Shown here one piece after another: positions 8,247 through 17,494 of a stretch of 64,000 nucleotides of DNA (the stretch's first letter is position 1; each line of letters starts with the position of its first letter). Where the stretch lies: positions 62,001-126,000 of the forward strand of contig NZ_FNFQ01000002.1 in assembly GCF_900101175.1 (NCBI RefSeq). Direction: 5' to 3'. The stretch comes from Stenotrophomonas pavanii. Its GTDB lineage: Bacteria; Pseudomonadota; Gammaproteobacteria; Xanthomonadales; Xanthomonadaceae. The notes beneath the pieces were generated by a model. That model ran no database searches and was not told the origin of the DNA. It worked only from the letters and a program-made list of their open reading frames with translations. A program made the translations under genes and the position numbers.

Positions 8247-10646
8247 TCAGCGCGGCGCAGCCTCCAGCGCGGTGCGCACTGCCAGCGCCAGGTCACTGCG
8301 GGTAAACGGCTTCGGCAGCAGGGCGGCTGCACGCCCCTGCGCGCCAACCGCATCATGGTCGCGTGGATAGCCTGACGTGAACAGGACCGCGATTGCCGGC
8401 CAGCGCTCACGCACTTCACGCACCAGCTCCCAGCCGGACATGCCCGGCATCACCACGTCCGAGAACAGCAGATCGACCTTGGTGTCCGGCCGTTCCAGCA
8501 GCCGCAACGCCGAGGGGCCGTCGTGCGCTTCCAGCACGCGGTACCCCAGCAGGCGCAGCGCATCGACCGTATGCGCACGGACATCGTCGTTGTCCTCGGC
8601 CACCAGCACGGTTTCCTCGCGTGGCGAGTAGCCGGCCAGGCCCGTCTGCGGGACGCGAGCCTCGCTAGGCAGCGCCAACGGCGAGCGCGGGAACATCATG
8701 GTGATGCTGGTACCGCCGCCTTCCACCGAATCGATCAGCACGTGGCCGCCGGACTGCTTGACGAAGCCGTGCACCATCGACAGGCCGAGCCCGGTGCCGC
8801 GGCCGACCTGCTTGGTGGTGAAGAACGGCTCGAACACGCGCGCCAGGGTGGCCGCGTCCATGCCGTGGCCGTTGTCGCGCACCCGCAGCATCACGTACTC
8901 GCCGGGGGACGCATCCGGGAACAATGCGGCGTAGTCGTGGTCGAGGTGGCTGTTGTCGACTTCGATCACCAGGCGGCCGCCGTGCGGCATCGCGTCGCGC
9001 GCATTGACCGCCAGGTTCAGCACCGAGGCTTCCAGTTGGCTGATGTCGATCTCCACGCACCAGATGTCCTCGGCGGTGCGGATGTCCAGTTGCACCAGTT
9101 CGCCCAGTGCCCGCTGCAGCATGTCCTGCATGTCCAGCAGGCACTCGTTGAGGTTGGCTGCCTGGCTGCGCAGCGGCTGGCGCCGGGCAAAGGCGAGCAG
9201 GCGCTGGGTGAGGCTGGCGGCACGGCCAACCCCCTTCAGGGCATTGTCCAGGGCGCGGCTGGCCATCGCGCCGGGTTCGCCGGCCCGTTCGCTGAGCAGC
9301 ATGGCGTGCTCGATGTTGCCGGAGATCACCGTCAGGATGTTGTTGAAATCATGCGCGATGCCGCCGGTGAGCTGGCCGACCGCCTCGATCTTCTGCGACT
9401 GGCGAAGCGCATGCTCGGCCTGCCGCCGCGCAGTGGTTTCCACCGCCTCTGATACCACGGCGGTGGCCACGCCGTCGGCGTCCAGCAGCGGGCGCAGCGA
9501 GACGTCGAAGCTGCGCCGGCCGGTTGGCAGCTCCAGCTCGAGGGAATGCAGCGAGCTGCGACCCTGCGCCGCCGCGGCGACGGCCTGGTCAACCACCGCG
9601 CCGACGCCGTCGGTGTTGGCGAACCACAGGGATTCGCCGAAGCGCTGGCCGACAATGTCCTTCTTGTCCGCCAGCACGGCGGCCAATGAGGCGTCATTGG
9701 CATCGACCACGCGCCCGGACAGATCCAGCAGCACCTGATGCTGGAAGCTGGATTCGAAGATCGCCTGCAGCCGCCGCTTGCTGGCCCGCAGTTCGGCGGT
9801 GCGCGCCTGCACCTGCTGCTCCAGGGCTTGGTTGTCCTCACGCAGGGCCAGTTCGGCCTGCTTCAACACCGATACGTCGCTGCCCATGCAGATGTAGCCG
9901 ACCACGCTGCCATCGGCGGCATGCTCCGGCACGCAGTCCATCTGCACGAATCGTGACTCGCCGCTGCGATGCACGAGCTCGACCTGGAAGCTGGTGCGCT
10001 CGCCCTGCAGCACGCGTTCCAGGCTGGGGAGGGCCTGTTCGAAGGCGCTGATGCCGCTGACATCGCGGGCAAGGCGGCCCAGCAGTTCGGCCTGGCTCAC
10101 GCCATGCCAATCCAGGAACGCCTTGTTCGCGAAGCGGTAGCGGTGGTCCTTGTCGAGCCGGGCGATCAGTGCCGGAACGGCGTCGGTCACCTGCTGCAGC
10201 TGCGCCTGGCTTTCATTCAGCGCAGCCTGCGCCTGCACCAGCTGGTTGCGCTCGTGGGCTTCCTGCCGCGCGCGACGGATGGCATCCGGCAAGCGCTGCA
10301 GGCGCTGCTTCACCACATAGTCGCGTGCACCGCGGGTCAAGGCCTGCACGGCCAGCTCTTCGGTCAGGGTGCCGGAGACGAAGATGAAAGGCGTGTGCGG
10401 GATGCGCTCGCGCGCCAGCGCGAGGGCGGCATCGCCATCGAATCCGGGCAGCACGTGGTCGGCCAGGATGATGTCGAAGGGGCGATTGTCGATCGCCTCG
10501 ATGAACGCATTGCGGGTCCACAGCCGCTCGGCCTCGAAGTCGAGGCCTGCACGCTGCAGCTGTGCGCTGATCAGCTCCGCGTCAAGCGCGCTGTCCTCCA
10601 GCATGAGGATGCGCAGGCGCTCGCTGCGGCGCGATCCATCACGCAT
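8247..10646 (-). CDS. Hybrid sensor histidine kinase REC-PAS-PAS-HisKA-HATPase-REC
   Basis: 799 residues from ATG 10646, overlapping the upstream response-regulator gene by 8 nt. An N-terminal receiver (MLEDSALD acidic pair, acceptor Asp63 in ILADHVLPG, Lys113) is followed by PAS domains at about 150-265 and 295-405 joined by a coiled coil. The HisKA H-box IAHDFNNILTV has His432. A HATPase has NLAVNARDAMPHGG, DNGHGMD and FFTTKQVGRGTGLGLSMVHG. A C-terminal receiver has VAEDNDD and LLFSDVVMPGMSGW. No membrane segment is seen, so it is cytoplasmic. The layout suggests a phosphorelay partner of the phytochrome, receiving signal at its N-terminal receiver. Confidence 0.92.
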   Translation of the reverse strand: MRDGSRRSERLRILMLEDSALDAELISAQLQRAGLDFEAERLWTRNAFIEAIDNRPFDIILADHVLPGFDGDAALALARERIPHTPFIFVSGTLTEELAVQALTRGARDYVVKQRLQRLPDAIRRARQEAHERNQLVQAQAALNESQAQLQQVTDAVPALIARLDKDHRYRFANKAFLDWHGVSQAELLGRLARDVSGISAFEQALPSLERVLQGERTSFQVELVHRSGESRFVQMDCVPEHAADGSVVGYICMGSDVSVLKQAELALREDNQALEQQVQARTAELRASKRRLQAIFESSFQHQVLLDLSGRVVDANDASLAAVLADKKDIVGQRFGESLWFANTDGVGAVVDQAVAAAAQGRSSLHSLELELPTGRRSFDVSLRPLLDADGVATAVVSEAVETTARRQAEHALRQSQKIEAVGQLTGGIAHDFNNILTVISGNIEHAMLLSERAGEPGAMASRALDNALKGVGRAASLTQRLLAFARRQPLRSQAANLNECLLDMQDMLQRALGELVQLDIRTAEDIWCVEIDISQLEASVLNLAVNARDAMPHGGRLVIEVDNSHLDHDYAALFPDASPGEYVMLRVRDNGHGMDAATLARVFEPFFTTKQVGRGTGLGLSMVHGFVKQSGGHVLIDSVEGGGTSITMMFPRSPLALPSEARVPQTGLAGYSPREETVLVAEDNDDVRAHTVDALRLLGYRVLEAHDGPSALRLLERPDTKVDLLFSDVVMPGMSGWELVREVRERWPAIAVLFTSGYPRDHDAVGAQGRAAALLPKPFTRSDLALAVRTALEAAPR

Positions 10647-11106
10647 GGTGCTGCCCCGAACCGTTGGGCCGGTGCGGCGGCGGCTGGTTGGTGATGCCCC
10701 AGAACATGCCCAGCCCCTGGATGGCATCGAAGAATTCCTTGAAATCGACCGGCTTGACCACGAATGCATTGACGCCCAGTTCGTAGCTCCGCACCAGGTC
10801 CTGCTCCTCGCGCGAGGAGGTCAGCATCACGATCGGGGTGCTGCTCAGCTGCGCGTCGCCACGGACCTGCTCGAGCACCTCCAGGCCGTTGACCTTGGGC
10901 AGCTTCAGGTCCAGCAGCACCACGACCGGGCCGCCGTGCATGGCGCCGGCGAACTTGCCTTCGCAGCGCAGGTAGTCCAGCGCCTCGGCGCCATCGCGCA
11001 CGTGGACGACGTCGTTCAGCAGCTGGCAGCGTGACAACGCGGCCATCGTCAGCTCGGCGTCTTTGGGGCTGTCCTCGACCAGGAGGATCGGCCGCAGGTC
11101 CCTCAT
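10639..11106 (-). CDS. Single-domain response regulator of the phytochrome operon
   Basis: 155 residues from ATG 11106; ATGA overlap (4 nt) with the phytochrome and 8-nt overlap with the hybrid kinase. It is one receiver: ILLVEDSPKDAELTMAAL, acceptor Asp66 in VVLLDLKLPKVNGLEVLEQV, VMLTSSREEQDL and VKPVDFKEFFDAI. There is no output domain, as in phytochrome-associated Rcp/BphR regulators. It should take phosphate from the bacteriophytochrome and may pass it to the hybrid kinase or another partner. Confidence 0.93.
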   Translation of the reverse strand: MRDLRPILLVEDSPKDAELTMAALSRCQLLNDVVHVRDGAEALDYLRCEGKFAGAMHGGPVVVLLDLKLPKVNGLEVLEQVRGDAQLSSTPIVMLTSSREEQDLVRSYELGVNAFVVKPVDFKEFFDAIQGLGMFWGITNQPPPHRPNGSGQHHA

Positions 11107-13340
11107 GGGTGATCTCCTGTGGAACGGGGTAGGGTGAAATGGATCGTGGCGCCCTTGCCGGGCTCGCCCTCGGCCCAGGTGCGGCCGCCGTGGCGGCCGA
11201 TGATGCGGCGCACATTGGCCAGGCCGATGCCGGTGCCTTCGAATTCCTCGACGTGATGCAGGCGCTGGAATACGCCGAACAGCTTGTCCACGTAGCGCAT
11301 GTCGAAGCCGCAGCCATTGTCGCGCACGAAGAAGTGGTCTTCGTCGTCGTTGCGCTCGTGGCCGATCTCGATGACCGCCGGCTCGCGCTCGCGGGTGAAC
11401 TTGATCGCGTTGCCCAGCAGGTTCTGCCAGACCAGGCGCAGCATGGTCGGATCGGCCTCGACTTCCGGCAGCGGCGCCAGCGTCCACTGCACGTCGCGGC
11501 CGGCATAGTCCAAGGCGAAGGACCTGCGCACGTCCTCGGCCAGCGCAGCCATGTCCAGCCGCACCCGGCCCACCGTCGAGCGGCCCATCTGCGAGAAGCT
11601 CAGCAGGTCATCCACCAACGTGCCGGCCGATTTCGCCGATTCCACGATGGTGTCGAGGAAGCGCCGTTCGGTGTCGTTGAGACGCTCGCCCGCAGAGCTG
11701 CCCAGCAGCTCCGAGTAGCCGACGATGTGGCGGAAGGGAGCGCGCAGGTCGTGGCTGACCGAATAGGAGAACGCTTCCAGTTCCTTGTTGCTGCGCACCA
11801 GCTGTTCGTTCAGCTCCGCCATTTCCTCGGCCTTGCGCAGCACGATGTCGACAATGGCGGTGCGCATTTCGTGCGCGGCATCGCAGTCGGCATCACTCCA
11901 CGGCAGGCTGCGCTGCTGCACGGTCTCCTTCCACGCCTCGAACGAGTTGCGCGGCGACAGGGCCACGCCGGGTGCCTCGGTCTTGCGCGGGTCGCCTCCC
12001 CAGCGCACGGTGCGCACGACCTCCGGCCGGAACCACATCAGGTAGCTGTGATGGAGCTGCGAGATCGACACCGCCAGCAGGCCGCTGGCCACGTCGGTCA
12101 GGCGCGCGGCAGGCGACCAGTCGGCGGCCAGATGATCGGTGCAGTACATCTCCTGCCCGGCGTGCTGGTTGGCCAGCCAGTCGGCCAGGGCCAGCACCTC
12201 GCTGGTGGGCGGGCACTGCCCCACGCGCATGCAGTCCCCCTTGTGCACGATGGCCGCGCCGGCCGCGCCGGTCAGGGACAGCAGGCTGGCCTCATCGTGG
12301 CGCAGCGCAGCCATGAACTCTTCGTCCCCGGCCATCCGTGCCAGCAGCTTGACCAGCACCGAGCGACGGGCCACGCGTTCCTCGATCGCGCGCGCGCGCT
12401 CCTTCAGCGCGATCTGCAGCGACAGGATCTGGCCCATGAACTCACAGGCCGTACGCACGTGGTACGGCAGGCGGCGCGGCTGCACCGTGTGGCAGGACAC
12501 CAGGCCCCACAGCCGCCCTTCGTGCACCAGCGACACCGACATTGATGCCCCGGTGCCCATGTTGCGCATGTACTGCAGGTGCACCGGCGAGACGCTGCGC
12601 AGCACGGCCAGGCTCAGGTCGGTGGGAGGCGCGTCGCGATGCGCTTCCGCGCGCAGCAGCGGCGCAGGGGTGTAATCGTTGTCTGCGATCAGGCGCACCC
12701 GGTTGCGGCGGTACAGCTCACGCGCCTGGGCGGGGATGTCCGATTCGGGGAAGCGCAGGTCCAGATAGGAGGGCAGCAGGCCGTTGCCGTCCTCGGCCAC
12801 CACCGTGCCATTCCAGCCTGCATCGAACTGGTAGACCAGGGTGCGGTCGAAGCCGGTGAGGCGTCGCACGTGCGCGGCGGCCAGCCTGCACAGGTCTTCC
12901 ACCGTCGCGGCGGCTTCGATGCCGGACATCAGCTCGCGGATCGCCGGGTACAGCTCTTCCAGCGAACCGGGCTGGCCCGGAACCGGCGCTTCCAGTTCAA
13001 CCAGAAGGTCGGTCGCAGACCGGTGCACGAGCAGCTGGTGGCGGCCATGGCCATCCAGATGCACCGCGCCCACGTGCGCGCTGCTGCCAACCGTGGCCTG
13101 CTGCAACACCGCCTGGAACGGCGCCAGCACGCCACCCAGCACCTCGGCGACGTGGTGCATCAACGGCTCGCCGAACTGCTGCAGCAGGCCGGGGTGGCTG
13201 ATGGCGCGCTCACGCACCTGCAGCGAGTGCGGTTCCACCACCAGAAGCACACCGTACGGCTGGATCGCGCCGGGGGTATGGATCGGTTCGCGCGCGCAAC
13301 GCGACAGGGCAGCGTCGTGCGTGGGCTCAGCAGAAGGCAT
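11103..13340 (-). CDS. bphP: Bacteriophytochrome histidine kinase (PAS-GAF-PHY-HisKA-HATPase)
   Basis: 745 residues from ATG 13340 (the codon before it is TTG). The N-terminal biliverdin-attachment Cys15 is in SRCAREPIHTPGAIQPYG. The GAF domain has LTGFDRTLVYQFD, the PASDIP-like motif RFPESDIPAQARELYRRN with its key Asp, and SPVHLQYMRNMG with the chromophore-contacting His. The PHY tongue is WGGDPRKTEAPG plus the PRxSF motif in SPRNSFEAW. The kinase core has FSYSVSHDLRAPFRH, NLLGNAIKFTR, DNGCGFD and GTGIGLANVRRI. A red/far-red photoreceptor kinase is well supported. No heme oxygenase gene for biliverdin lies in the window. Confidence 0.95.
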   Translation of the reverse strand: MPSAEPTHDAALSRCAREPIHTPGAIQPYGVLLVVEPHSLQVRERAISHPGLLQQFGEPLMHHVAEVLGGVLAPFQAVLQQATVGSSAHVGAVHLDGHGRHQLLVHRSATDLLVELEAPVPGQPGSLEELYPAIRELMSGIEAAATVEDLCRLAAAHVRRLTGFDRTLVYQFDAGWNGTVVAEDGNGLLPSYLDLRFPESDIPAQARELYRRNRVRLIADNDYTPAPLLRAEAHRDAPPTDLSLAVLRSVSPVHLQYMRNMGTGASMSVSLVHEGRLWGLVSCHTVQPRRLPYHVRTACEFMGQILSLQIALKERARAIEERVARRSVLVKLLARMAGDEEFMAALRHDEASLLSLTGAAGAAIVHKGDCMRVGQCPPTSEVLALADWLANQHAGQEMYCTDHLAADWSPAARLTDVASGLLAVSISQLHHSYLMWFRPEVVRTVRWGGDPRKTEAPGVALSPRNSFEAWKETVQQRSLPWSDADCDAAHEMRTAIVDIVLRKAEEMAELNEQLVRSNKELEAFSYSVSHDLRAPFRHIVGYSELLGSSAGERLNDTERRFLDTIVESAKSAGTLVDDLLSFSQMGRSTVGRVRLDMAALAEDVRRSFALDYAGRDVQWTLAPLPEVEADPTMLRLVWQNLLGNAIKFTREREPAVIEIGHERNDDEDHFFVRDNGCGFDMRYVDKLFGVFQRLHHVEEFEGTGIGLANVRRIIGRHGGRTWAEGEPGKGATIHFTLPRSTGDHP

Positions 13341-13603
13341 CAAGGGCGGGACTCATGATTCGTGAAGGGCAGGAACGACCCAGCGGTGTATCCGGTAACC
13401 ATGGATGGTGAAGCAAAAGAGCGTATCCGCCTACCTCCCTGTGCATGGGGCGCGTCCTCCCTCTGAAACTGAATTCTTCATACAAGCAGCGATGCACGTG
13501 CGGCAGGCGCCTTTGCCGGCTTCGCGGCCAGTGCATCTGCGCTGCACGCCGGCTCGACAGCGGCTGCCCTAGGGTGGCTCGACTTCCGTCGGATACCACG
13601 CCC

Positions 13604-13897
13604 GTGAACCTGCAGACCCTGCCTTCTACGCCGTACCGCATGCTGGCTGACAGCTGCCAGTTCGAACTGCTGGATGTGGATGCACTGCAGGACCCCGCCA
13701 GTGGCCGGTTGCTGCACCTGTATTCGCTGGTGGCCCGCTGCCTGTCCTGCGAGACGGTGTTCAAGGCCGAAGAAGGACAAGGCCTGGTCAGCCATTCGTC
13801 GGCGCGCGTGGTGCGTTGCCCAACCGGCTGCGGGCAGCAGGCGTTCAAGCCGGCGCTGCTGAGGAACTGGCGCCCCCAGGTCGTGGCCCAGGCGTAA
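13604..13897 (+). CDS. Small cysteine-containing protein, unknown
   Basis: 97 residues from GTG 13604 (VNLQTLPSTPYRMLADSCQ); ATG 13640 would give 85 residues. Two cysteine pairs, ARCLSCETVF (CxxC) and VRCPTGCGQQ (CxxxC), could bind a metal ion. The frame is open further upstream to 13445, but that part is Arg/Cys-rich and not protein-like. It lies between the divergent phytochrome operon and the convergent tspO gene. I recognise no family; coding potential is judged from the well-behaved sequence and fair length. Confidence 0.55.
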   Translation: MNLQTLPSTPYRMLADSCQFELLDVDALQDPASGRLLHLYSLVARCLSCETVFKAEEGQGLVSHSSARVVRCPTGCGQQAFKPALLRNWRPQVVAQA

Positions 13898-13913
13898 GCG
13901 ATGCGACGCGCTG

Positions 13914-14399
13914 TCACAGCAGCCCGGGGTTGGCACGCCAGACTGCGAAGTTGAGCGCCGAGGCGAACGCAATCCAGGCCAGGTAGGGCAGCAGCAGTAC
14001 CGCTGCCATTGGGCGGGCGCGTACGAACGCGAGCATGGTCGCGCACACCAGCGCCACCAGCACCAGGATGTCGACGAAGGCCAGGGCGCCCAGCTTCCAG
14101 CCGAAGAACAGCCAGCTCCACAATGCATTGACGGCCAGCTGCACCAGATAGAGCCACAGCGCAGACCGCGCGCCGCGCCAGCCGCGCTCCCGCCAGACCA
14201 GCCACGCCGCAAGCGCCATCATGGCGTACAGCAGGGTCCATACCGGGCCAAACAGACCGGCAGGCGGCGCCCATGCCGGCTGGACGAGGGTGGCATAGAA
14301 GCTGGCGGCGGACGTCGAGGCCCACGCGCCCAGTGCGGCGGCGGCGAAGGTGATCGCCCCCCATCCCAGAAGGCCATAGGCCTGTGTGCGCTTGTTCAT
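13914..14399 (-). CDS. tspO: TspO/MBR family tryptophan-rich sensory protein
   Basis: 161 residues from ATG 14399 (MNKRTQAYGLLGWGAITF). There are five hydrophobic segments and the family marks LVQPAWAPPAGLFGPVWTLLYAMMALAAW, NALWSWLFFGW and LLLPYLAWIAFASALNFAVWRAN. TspO proteins are membrane proteins that bind porphyrins and tetrapyrroles; in Rhodobacter TspO modulates photosynthesis-gene expression with oxygen and light. Placement next to the phytochrome operon is notable because both handle tetrapyrroles. Confidence 0.95.
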   Translation of the reverse strand: MNKRTQAYGLLGWGAITFAAAALGAWASTSAASFYATLVQPAWAPPAGLFGPVWTLLYAMMALAAWLVWRERGWRGARSALWLYLVQLAVNALWSWLFFGWKLGALAFVDILVLVALVCATMLAFVRARPMAAVLLLPYLAWIAFASALNFAVWRANPGLL

Positions 14400-14470
14400 T
14401 GCGTGCAACTCGTCGATTGGGGCGTTGGTGTATACGCACCGGGGCCGCCAATGGATGCAGGCGATTGCCT

Positions 14471-16666
14471 TCAGTCCGAAGAGCCGACGGCGCCCGTGCC
14501 CTGGCCCGCGGGCAGCAGGGAAGGCTGCTGGTCAAACCATTCGCGTGCCTTGGCCAGATGCCATTGGCGCCGGTCGCCATCCAGCTCGATCCCTGCGCCC
14601 AGCAGCCCCCAGCGCAGGTAGAGATCGCCGCGCTTGCGCTGGTCCAGCAGATCCAGCCGCGCGCGCACCGAAAGGCGATCGTTCTCGGCCTGCAGCCCGT
14701 CAATGACCAGATGGCCCGGACGCCAGCGCAGCGTTGCCTGGGCCTGCACCTGGCCGGAATCCAGCAGGGACAAGGTCCAGCGCGGGTAATCGGTGCGCTC
14801 TGCGAACAGCGCCAGCAACGGTCGTGCATCGCTGAGATCCAGGTCCGTGGTCGCATCCACCTGGAACGGCGACTGCGCATCGATGCGCCCACGCTTGAAG
14901 TCCACGCGGCCTTTCCATGCCGTCGAGCCCTGCGTGCCCGGCACCTGCACGTTGCGCAGCTCGACCGTGGTGCCGGACAGATCGAAATGACGCTGGCTGA
15001 AGTCACCGCGGCGCAGGGTTGCGTTGACGTCGATATCGCCGCCCATGTCCAGCCCCGCAACCCTGGCGCTGGCGTTGCGCCCCAACAGCCGGGCCGTGCC
15101 ATGGCCGACGCGCCCGTCGGTATCGAGGGTCGCGTCACCGCTGACGGTGCCGGTGCCACGGAGCAGTCGCACCTGGGGCGAGCCCAGGTAGCGGTTGTAG
15201 GCGGTCAGATCCGGGATGGTGGCTTCACTGAAGCGTAGCTGCGCGCGGACGCCTTTGCGCAGTTCCTGCAGGCGGCCGTCGCCGGTCAGGTCGAGGGCCA
15301 GATCCCGGCCGTCGAACAGGCGCACGTCCTTGGCATCGGTTGGTCGCGCAGTGAAGCGGGGCAAGCGGACGGCCAGCCGCGCCTGGCTGGGCGTGCCGGC
15401 CTTCAGTTCGCCGTGCGCACTGGCCGTGCCCGCCAGGCGCACACCCGCCACCTCGGCCACGGCTTCGGCCGCAGGAATGTCCACGGTGCTGCCTTCGGTC
15501 AGTTCGCCGTTGCGAAGACGCAGGTCCGCCTTCAGCGTGCCGCCACCGTCCAGTTGCAGCCACGGCTTGCGCACGAACAGGGCAGGGATCCAGTTGAGCG
15601 AGGTGAACGCCCATTCGCCGCGCACGGTACCGGAGCTGCGCTCCAGCAGCTGGGCAGGTGCCTGGAACGGGATGTCGCGGCCGTGGATATGCAGGTCGGC
15701 ATCTACTTCGCTGCCCGAGCCGGGGCGCGGGGGCAGGCGCGCCTGCAGGCGCAGGTCCTTGGCCACATTGAGTTGCAGCGCCAGCAGGCCGCGATCCGGG
15801 GCGCCGTCGCCCAGGTAGAGGGGCACCTGCCAGAGTGCATGGTCGCCGGGCTGCAACTGCCCATCGATCAGATGGAGTGCGGCCTGCAGCCTTCCGGGCA
15901 CTGGTGCGCTGGAGATCCTGGGCGTTGTGGCATGGGTGTCCATGCGCAGGCCCTGGCTGCGGGCATCCACCTCGAGCTGGGCATGCAGCAGCTTCAACTT
16001 GGCCAGGCCCGGCGCCTGGTCCCGATAGTGGCGCGGATAGCTGAAGCGCGCGGTGAGATTCATGGCGCCCAACAGCTGCACGCCGTCGAAACTGGTGTCG
16101 GTATCGCTGAATGTCACCTCGGATTCGAACAGTTCCGACGGACCGCCGCGCAACTGCTTGAGGAAGCCCACCGTGCCCTGGCCCTGGCCGATGATCAGCA
16201 GCTTGCCGAAGCGTGCGCTGCGAATGCTGTCGCTGTGGATGGCATCGAAGCGCAGGGTCCAGCCGCGGTCGCTGCGCGGCGGTGGCGGGATGGCGTCTTC
16301 CACGCGGCTGATCTCGGCCGAGACCCCGGTTGCCTGCAGCCGGGGCACCCGCACCTCGCGCCGGAACAGGGGCAGCACTGCCAGACGAGCGCTGGCGCGG
16401 TCGGCATGCAGCACGTAGACCGTGCGGTTCACATGGCCGCGCATGTGCACGTTCCAGGCGATCACGTGGCCGGGCAGCACGGTAATGGCCGGGCCGGTGG
16501 TCATCACGAACTTGTGCGGCTTGCGGTTGGTGACCTGGTCGAACAGCGGTGTGTTGAGGAAGATGTTGCCGGCCAGCAGGTACAGCAGGTAGATGCCCAG
16601 CAGAACGTAGGCAGGGACCCTCCACCGTCGAAGCCGGTGCGGGATGTGCGCGGAAACAGGGGGCAT
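14471..16666 (-). CDS. AsmA-like / large periplasmic protein with N-terminal membrane anchor
   Basis: 731 residues. One N-terminal transmembrane segment (VPAYVLLGIYLLYLLAGNIFL) is followed by a long, mostly beta-predicted region rich in repeated short motifs such as LRLQARLPPRPG, LTGDGRLQELRKGVRAQLRFSEA and GTGTVSGDATLDTDGRV. This is typical of AsmA/YhdP/TamB-type proteins that form hydrophobic grooves across the periplasm for lipid transport. I cannot assign a precise subfamily. Intergenic DNA at 16667-16799 separates it from the divergent GNAT gene. Confidence 0.75.
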   Translation of the reverse strand: MPPVSAHIPHRLRRWRVPAYVLLGIYLLYLLAGNIFLNTPLFDQVTNRKPHKFVMTTGPAITVLPGHVIAWNVHMRGHVNRTVYVLHADRASARLAVLPLFRREVRVPRLQATGVSAEISRVEDAIPPPPRSDRGWTLRFDAIHSDSIRSARFGKLLIIGQGQGTVGFLKQLRGGPSELFESEVTFSDTDTSFDGVQLLGAMNLTARFSYPRHYRDQAPGLAKLKLLHAQLEVDARSQGLRMDTHATTPRISSAPVPGRLQAALHLIDGQLQPGDHALWQVPLYLGDGAPDRGLLALQLNVAKDLRLQARLPPRPGSGSEVDADLHIHGRDIPFQAPAQLLERSSGTVRGEWAFTSLNWIPALFVRKPWLQLDGGGTLKADLRLRNGELTEGSTVDIPAAEAVAEVAGVRLAGTASAHGELKAGTPSQARLAVRLPRFTARPTDAKDVRLFDGRDLALDLTGDGRLQELRKGVRAQLRFSEATIPDLTAYNRYLGSPQVRLLRGTGTVSGDATLDTDGRVGHGTARLLGRNASARVAGLDMGGDIDVNATLRRGDFSQRHFDLSGTTVELRNVQVPGTQGSTAWKGRVDFKRGRIDAQSPFQVDATTDLDLSDARPLLALFAERTDYPRWTLSLLDSGQVQAQATLRWRPGHLVIDGLQAENDRLSVRARLDLLDQRKRGDLYLRWGLLGAGIELDGDRRQWHLAKAREWFDQQPSLLPAGQGTGAVGSSD

Positions 16667-16799
16667 CTACTACTCTGAGGGCCGGAATATCTGCAACTAT
16701 TGCGGAGCCGATGGCGGTGGCGCGTGAAGCAGCTACGGGGCAGGGGCTGGATTCTGGTAGTGTCCGGCCTGGTCATGGCCACAGATCTGCAGGAGTCGC

Positions 16800-17279
16800 A
16801 TGGATATCCGGCCCGCCCGTGCAGGCGATTTCGACGTGATGTGGGGCATGTTCAAGCACGCCATTGCGACGCAGGATGCGCTGCCTTTTGCTGGCACGTT
16901 TGAGGTCGAGACCTTTCGCGCGCATTGGTTCCAGGCCCAGACGCCCTATGTGGCCGTGCTGGAGGACCGGGTTGTGGGCATGTACAAGATGGGCCCGAAT
17001 TTCCCTGACCTTGGGGCGCATGTGGCCAGCGCCACGTATGTGGTCGACGCTGCGGCACGGGGGCGAGGCGTGGGCCGGGCACTGGTGGAGCACAGCCTGG
17101 AGCGGGCGAGGGCGGAAGGATTCCTGGCCATGCAGTTCAATTACGTGGTCAGCACCAACGGCCCGGCGGTGGCGCTGTACCGGAAGCTGGGGTTTGCGGT
17201 GGTTGGGACGCTGCCAGAGGCCTTCCGGCACCGGAAATCGGGACTGGTGGATGTCTTTGTGATGCACCGGTTCCTGTAA
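16800..17279 (+). CDS. GNAT family N-acetyltransferase
   Basis: 159 residues from ATG 16800, preceded by AGGAG. The acetyl-CoA loop is seen as VVDAAARGRGVGRALVEHSLERARAEGF (RGxGxG/A pattern). The C-terminal NGPAVALYRKLGFAVVGTLPEAFRH is the standard GNAT beta-alpha closing segment. A single-domain enzyme that moves the acetyl group of acetyl-CoA to an amine; substrate unknown. It is a single gene with its own promoter region. Confidence 0.93.
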   Translation: MDIRPARAGDFDVMWGMFKHAIATQDALPFAGTFEVETFRAHWFQAQTPYVAVLEDRVVGMYKMGPNFPDLGAHVASATYVVDAAARGRGVGRALVEHSLERARAEGFLAMQFNYVVSTNGPAVALYRKLGFAVVGTLPEAFRHRKSGLVDVFVMHRFL

Positions 17280-17494
17280 TGCGCACAGGACGGCGTCACT
17301 GAAGAGTGCGGTCGGCGTGGCCAACGTCGCGCGTTGAGGTTCAATGATCCGTCGCTGACGCCGGCATCACGTCAGGTGCCTCAATAATTTGGCCCTGCGC
17401 GACACGCGCTGGCAGCGCCAGCGACTTTCGAAGGGGGTGACTGCCTTCATCGAACGCTCATTATTCGGCCAGCATCAATCGAGGGAACGCAAAG

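Noticed and set aside
11139-12545. 468-codon forward frame opposite bphP
   Set aside because: Antisense to conserved phytochrome domains, with no family features of its own.
13327-15159. 610-codon reverse frame spanning tspO and part of the AsmA-like gene
   Set aside because: Arg/Ser/Cys-rich out-of-frame translation of real genes in other frames.
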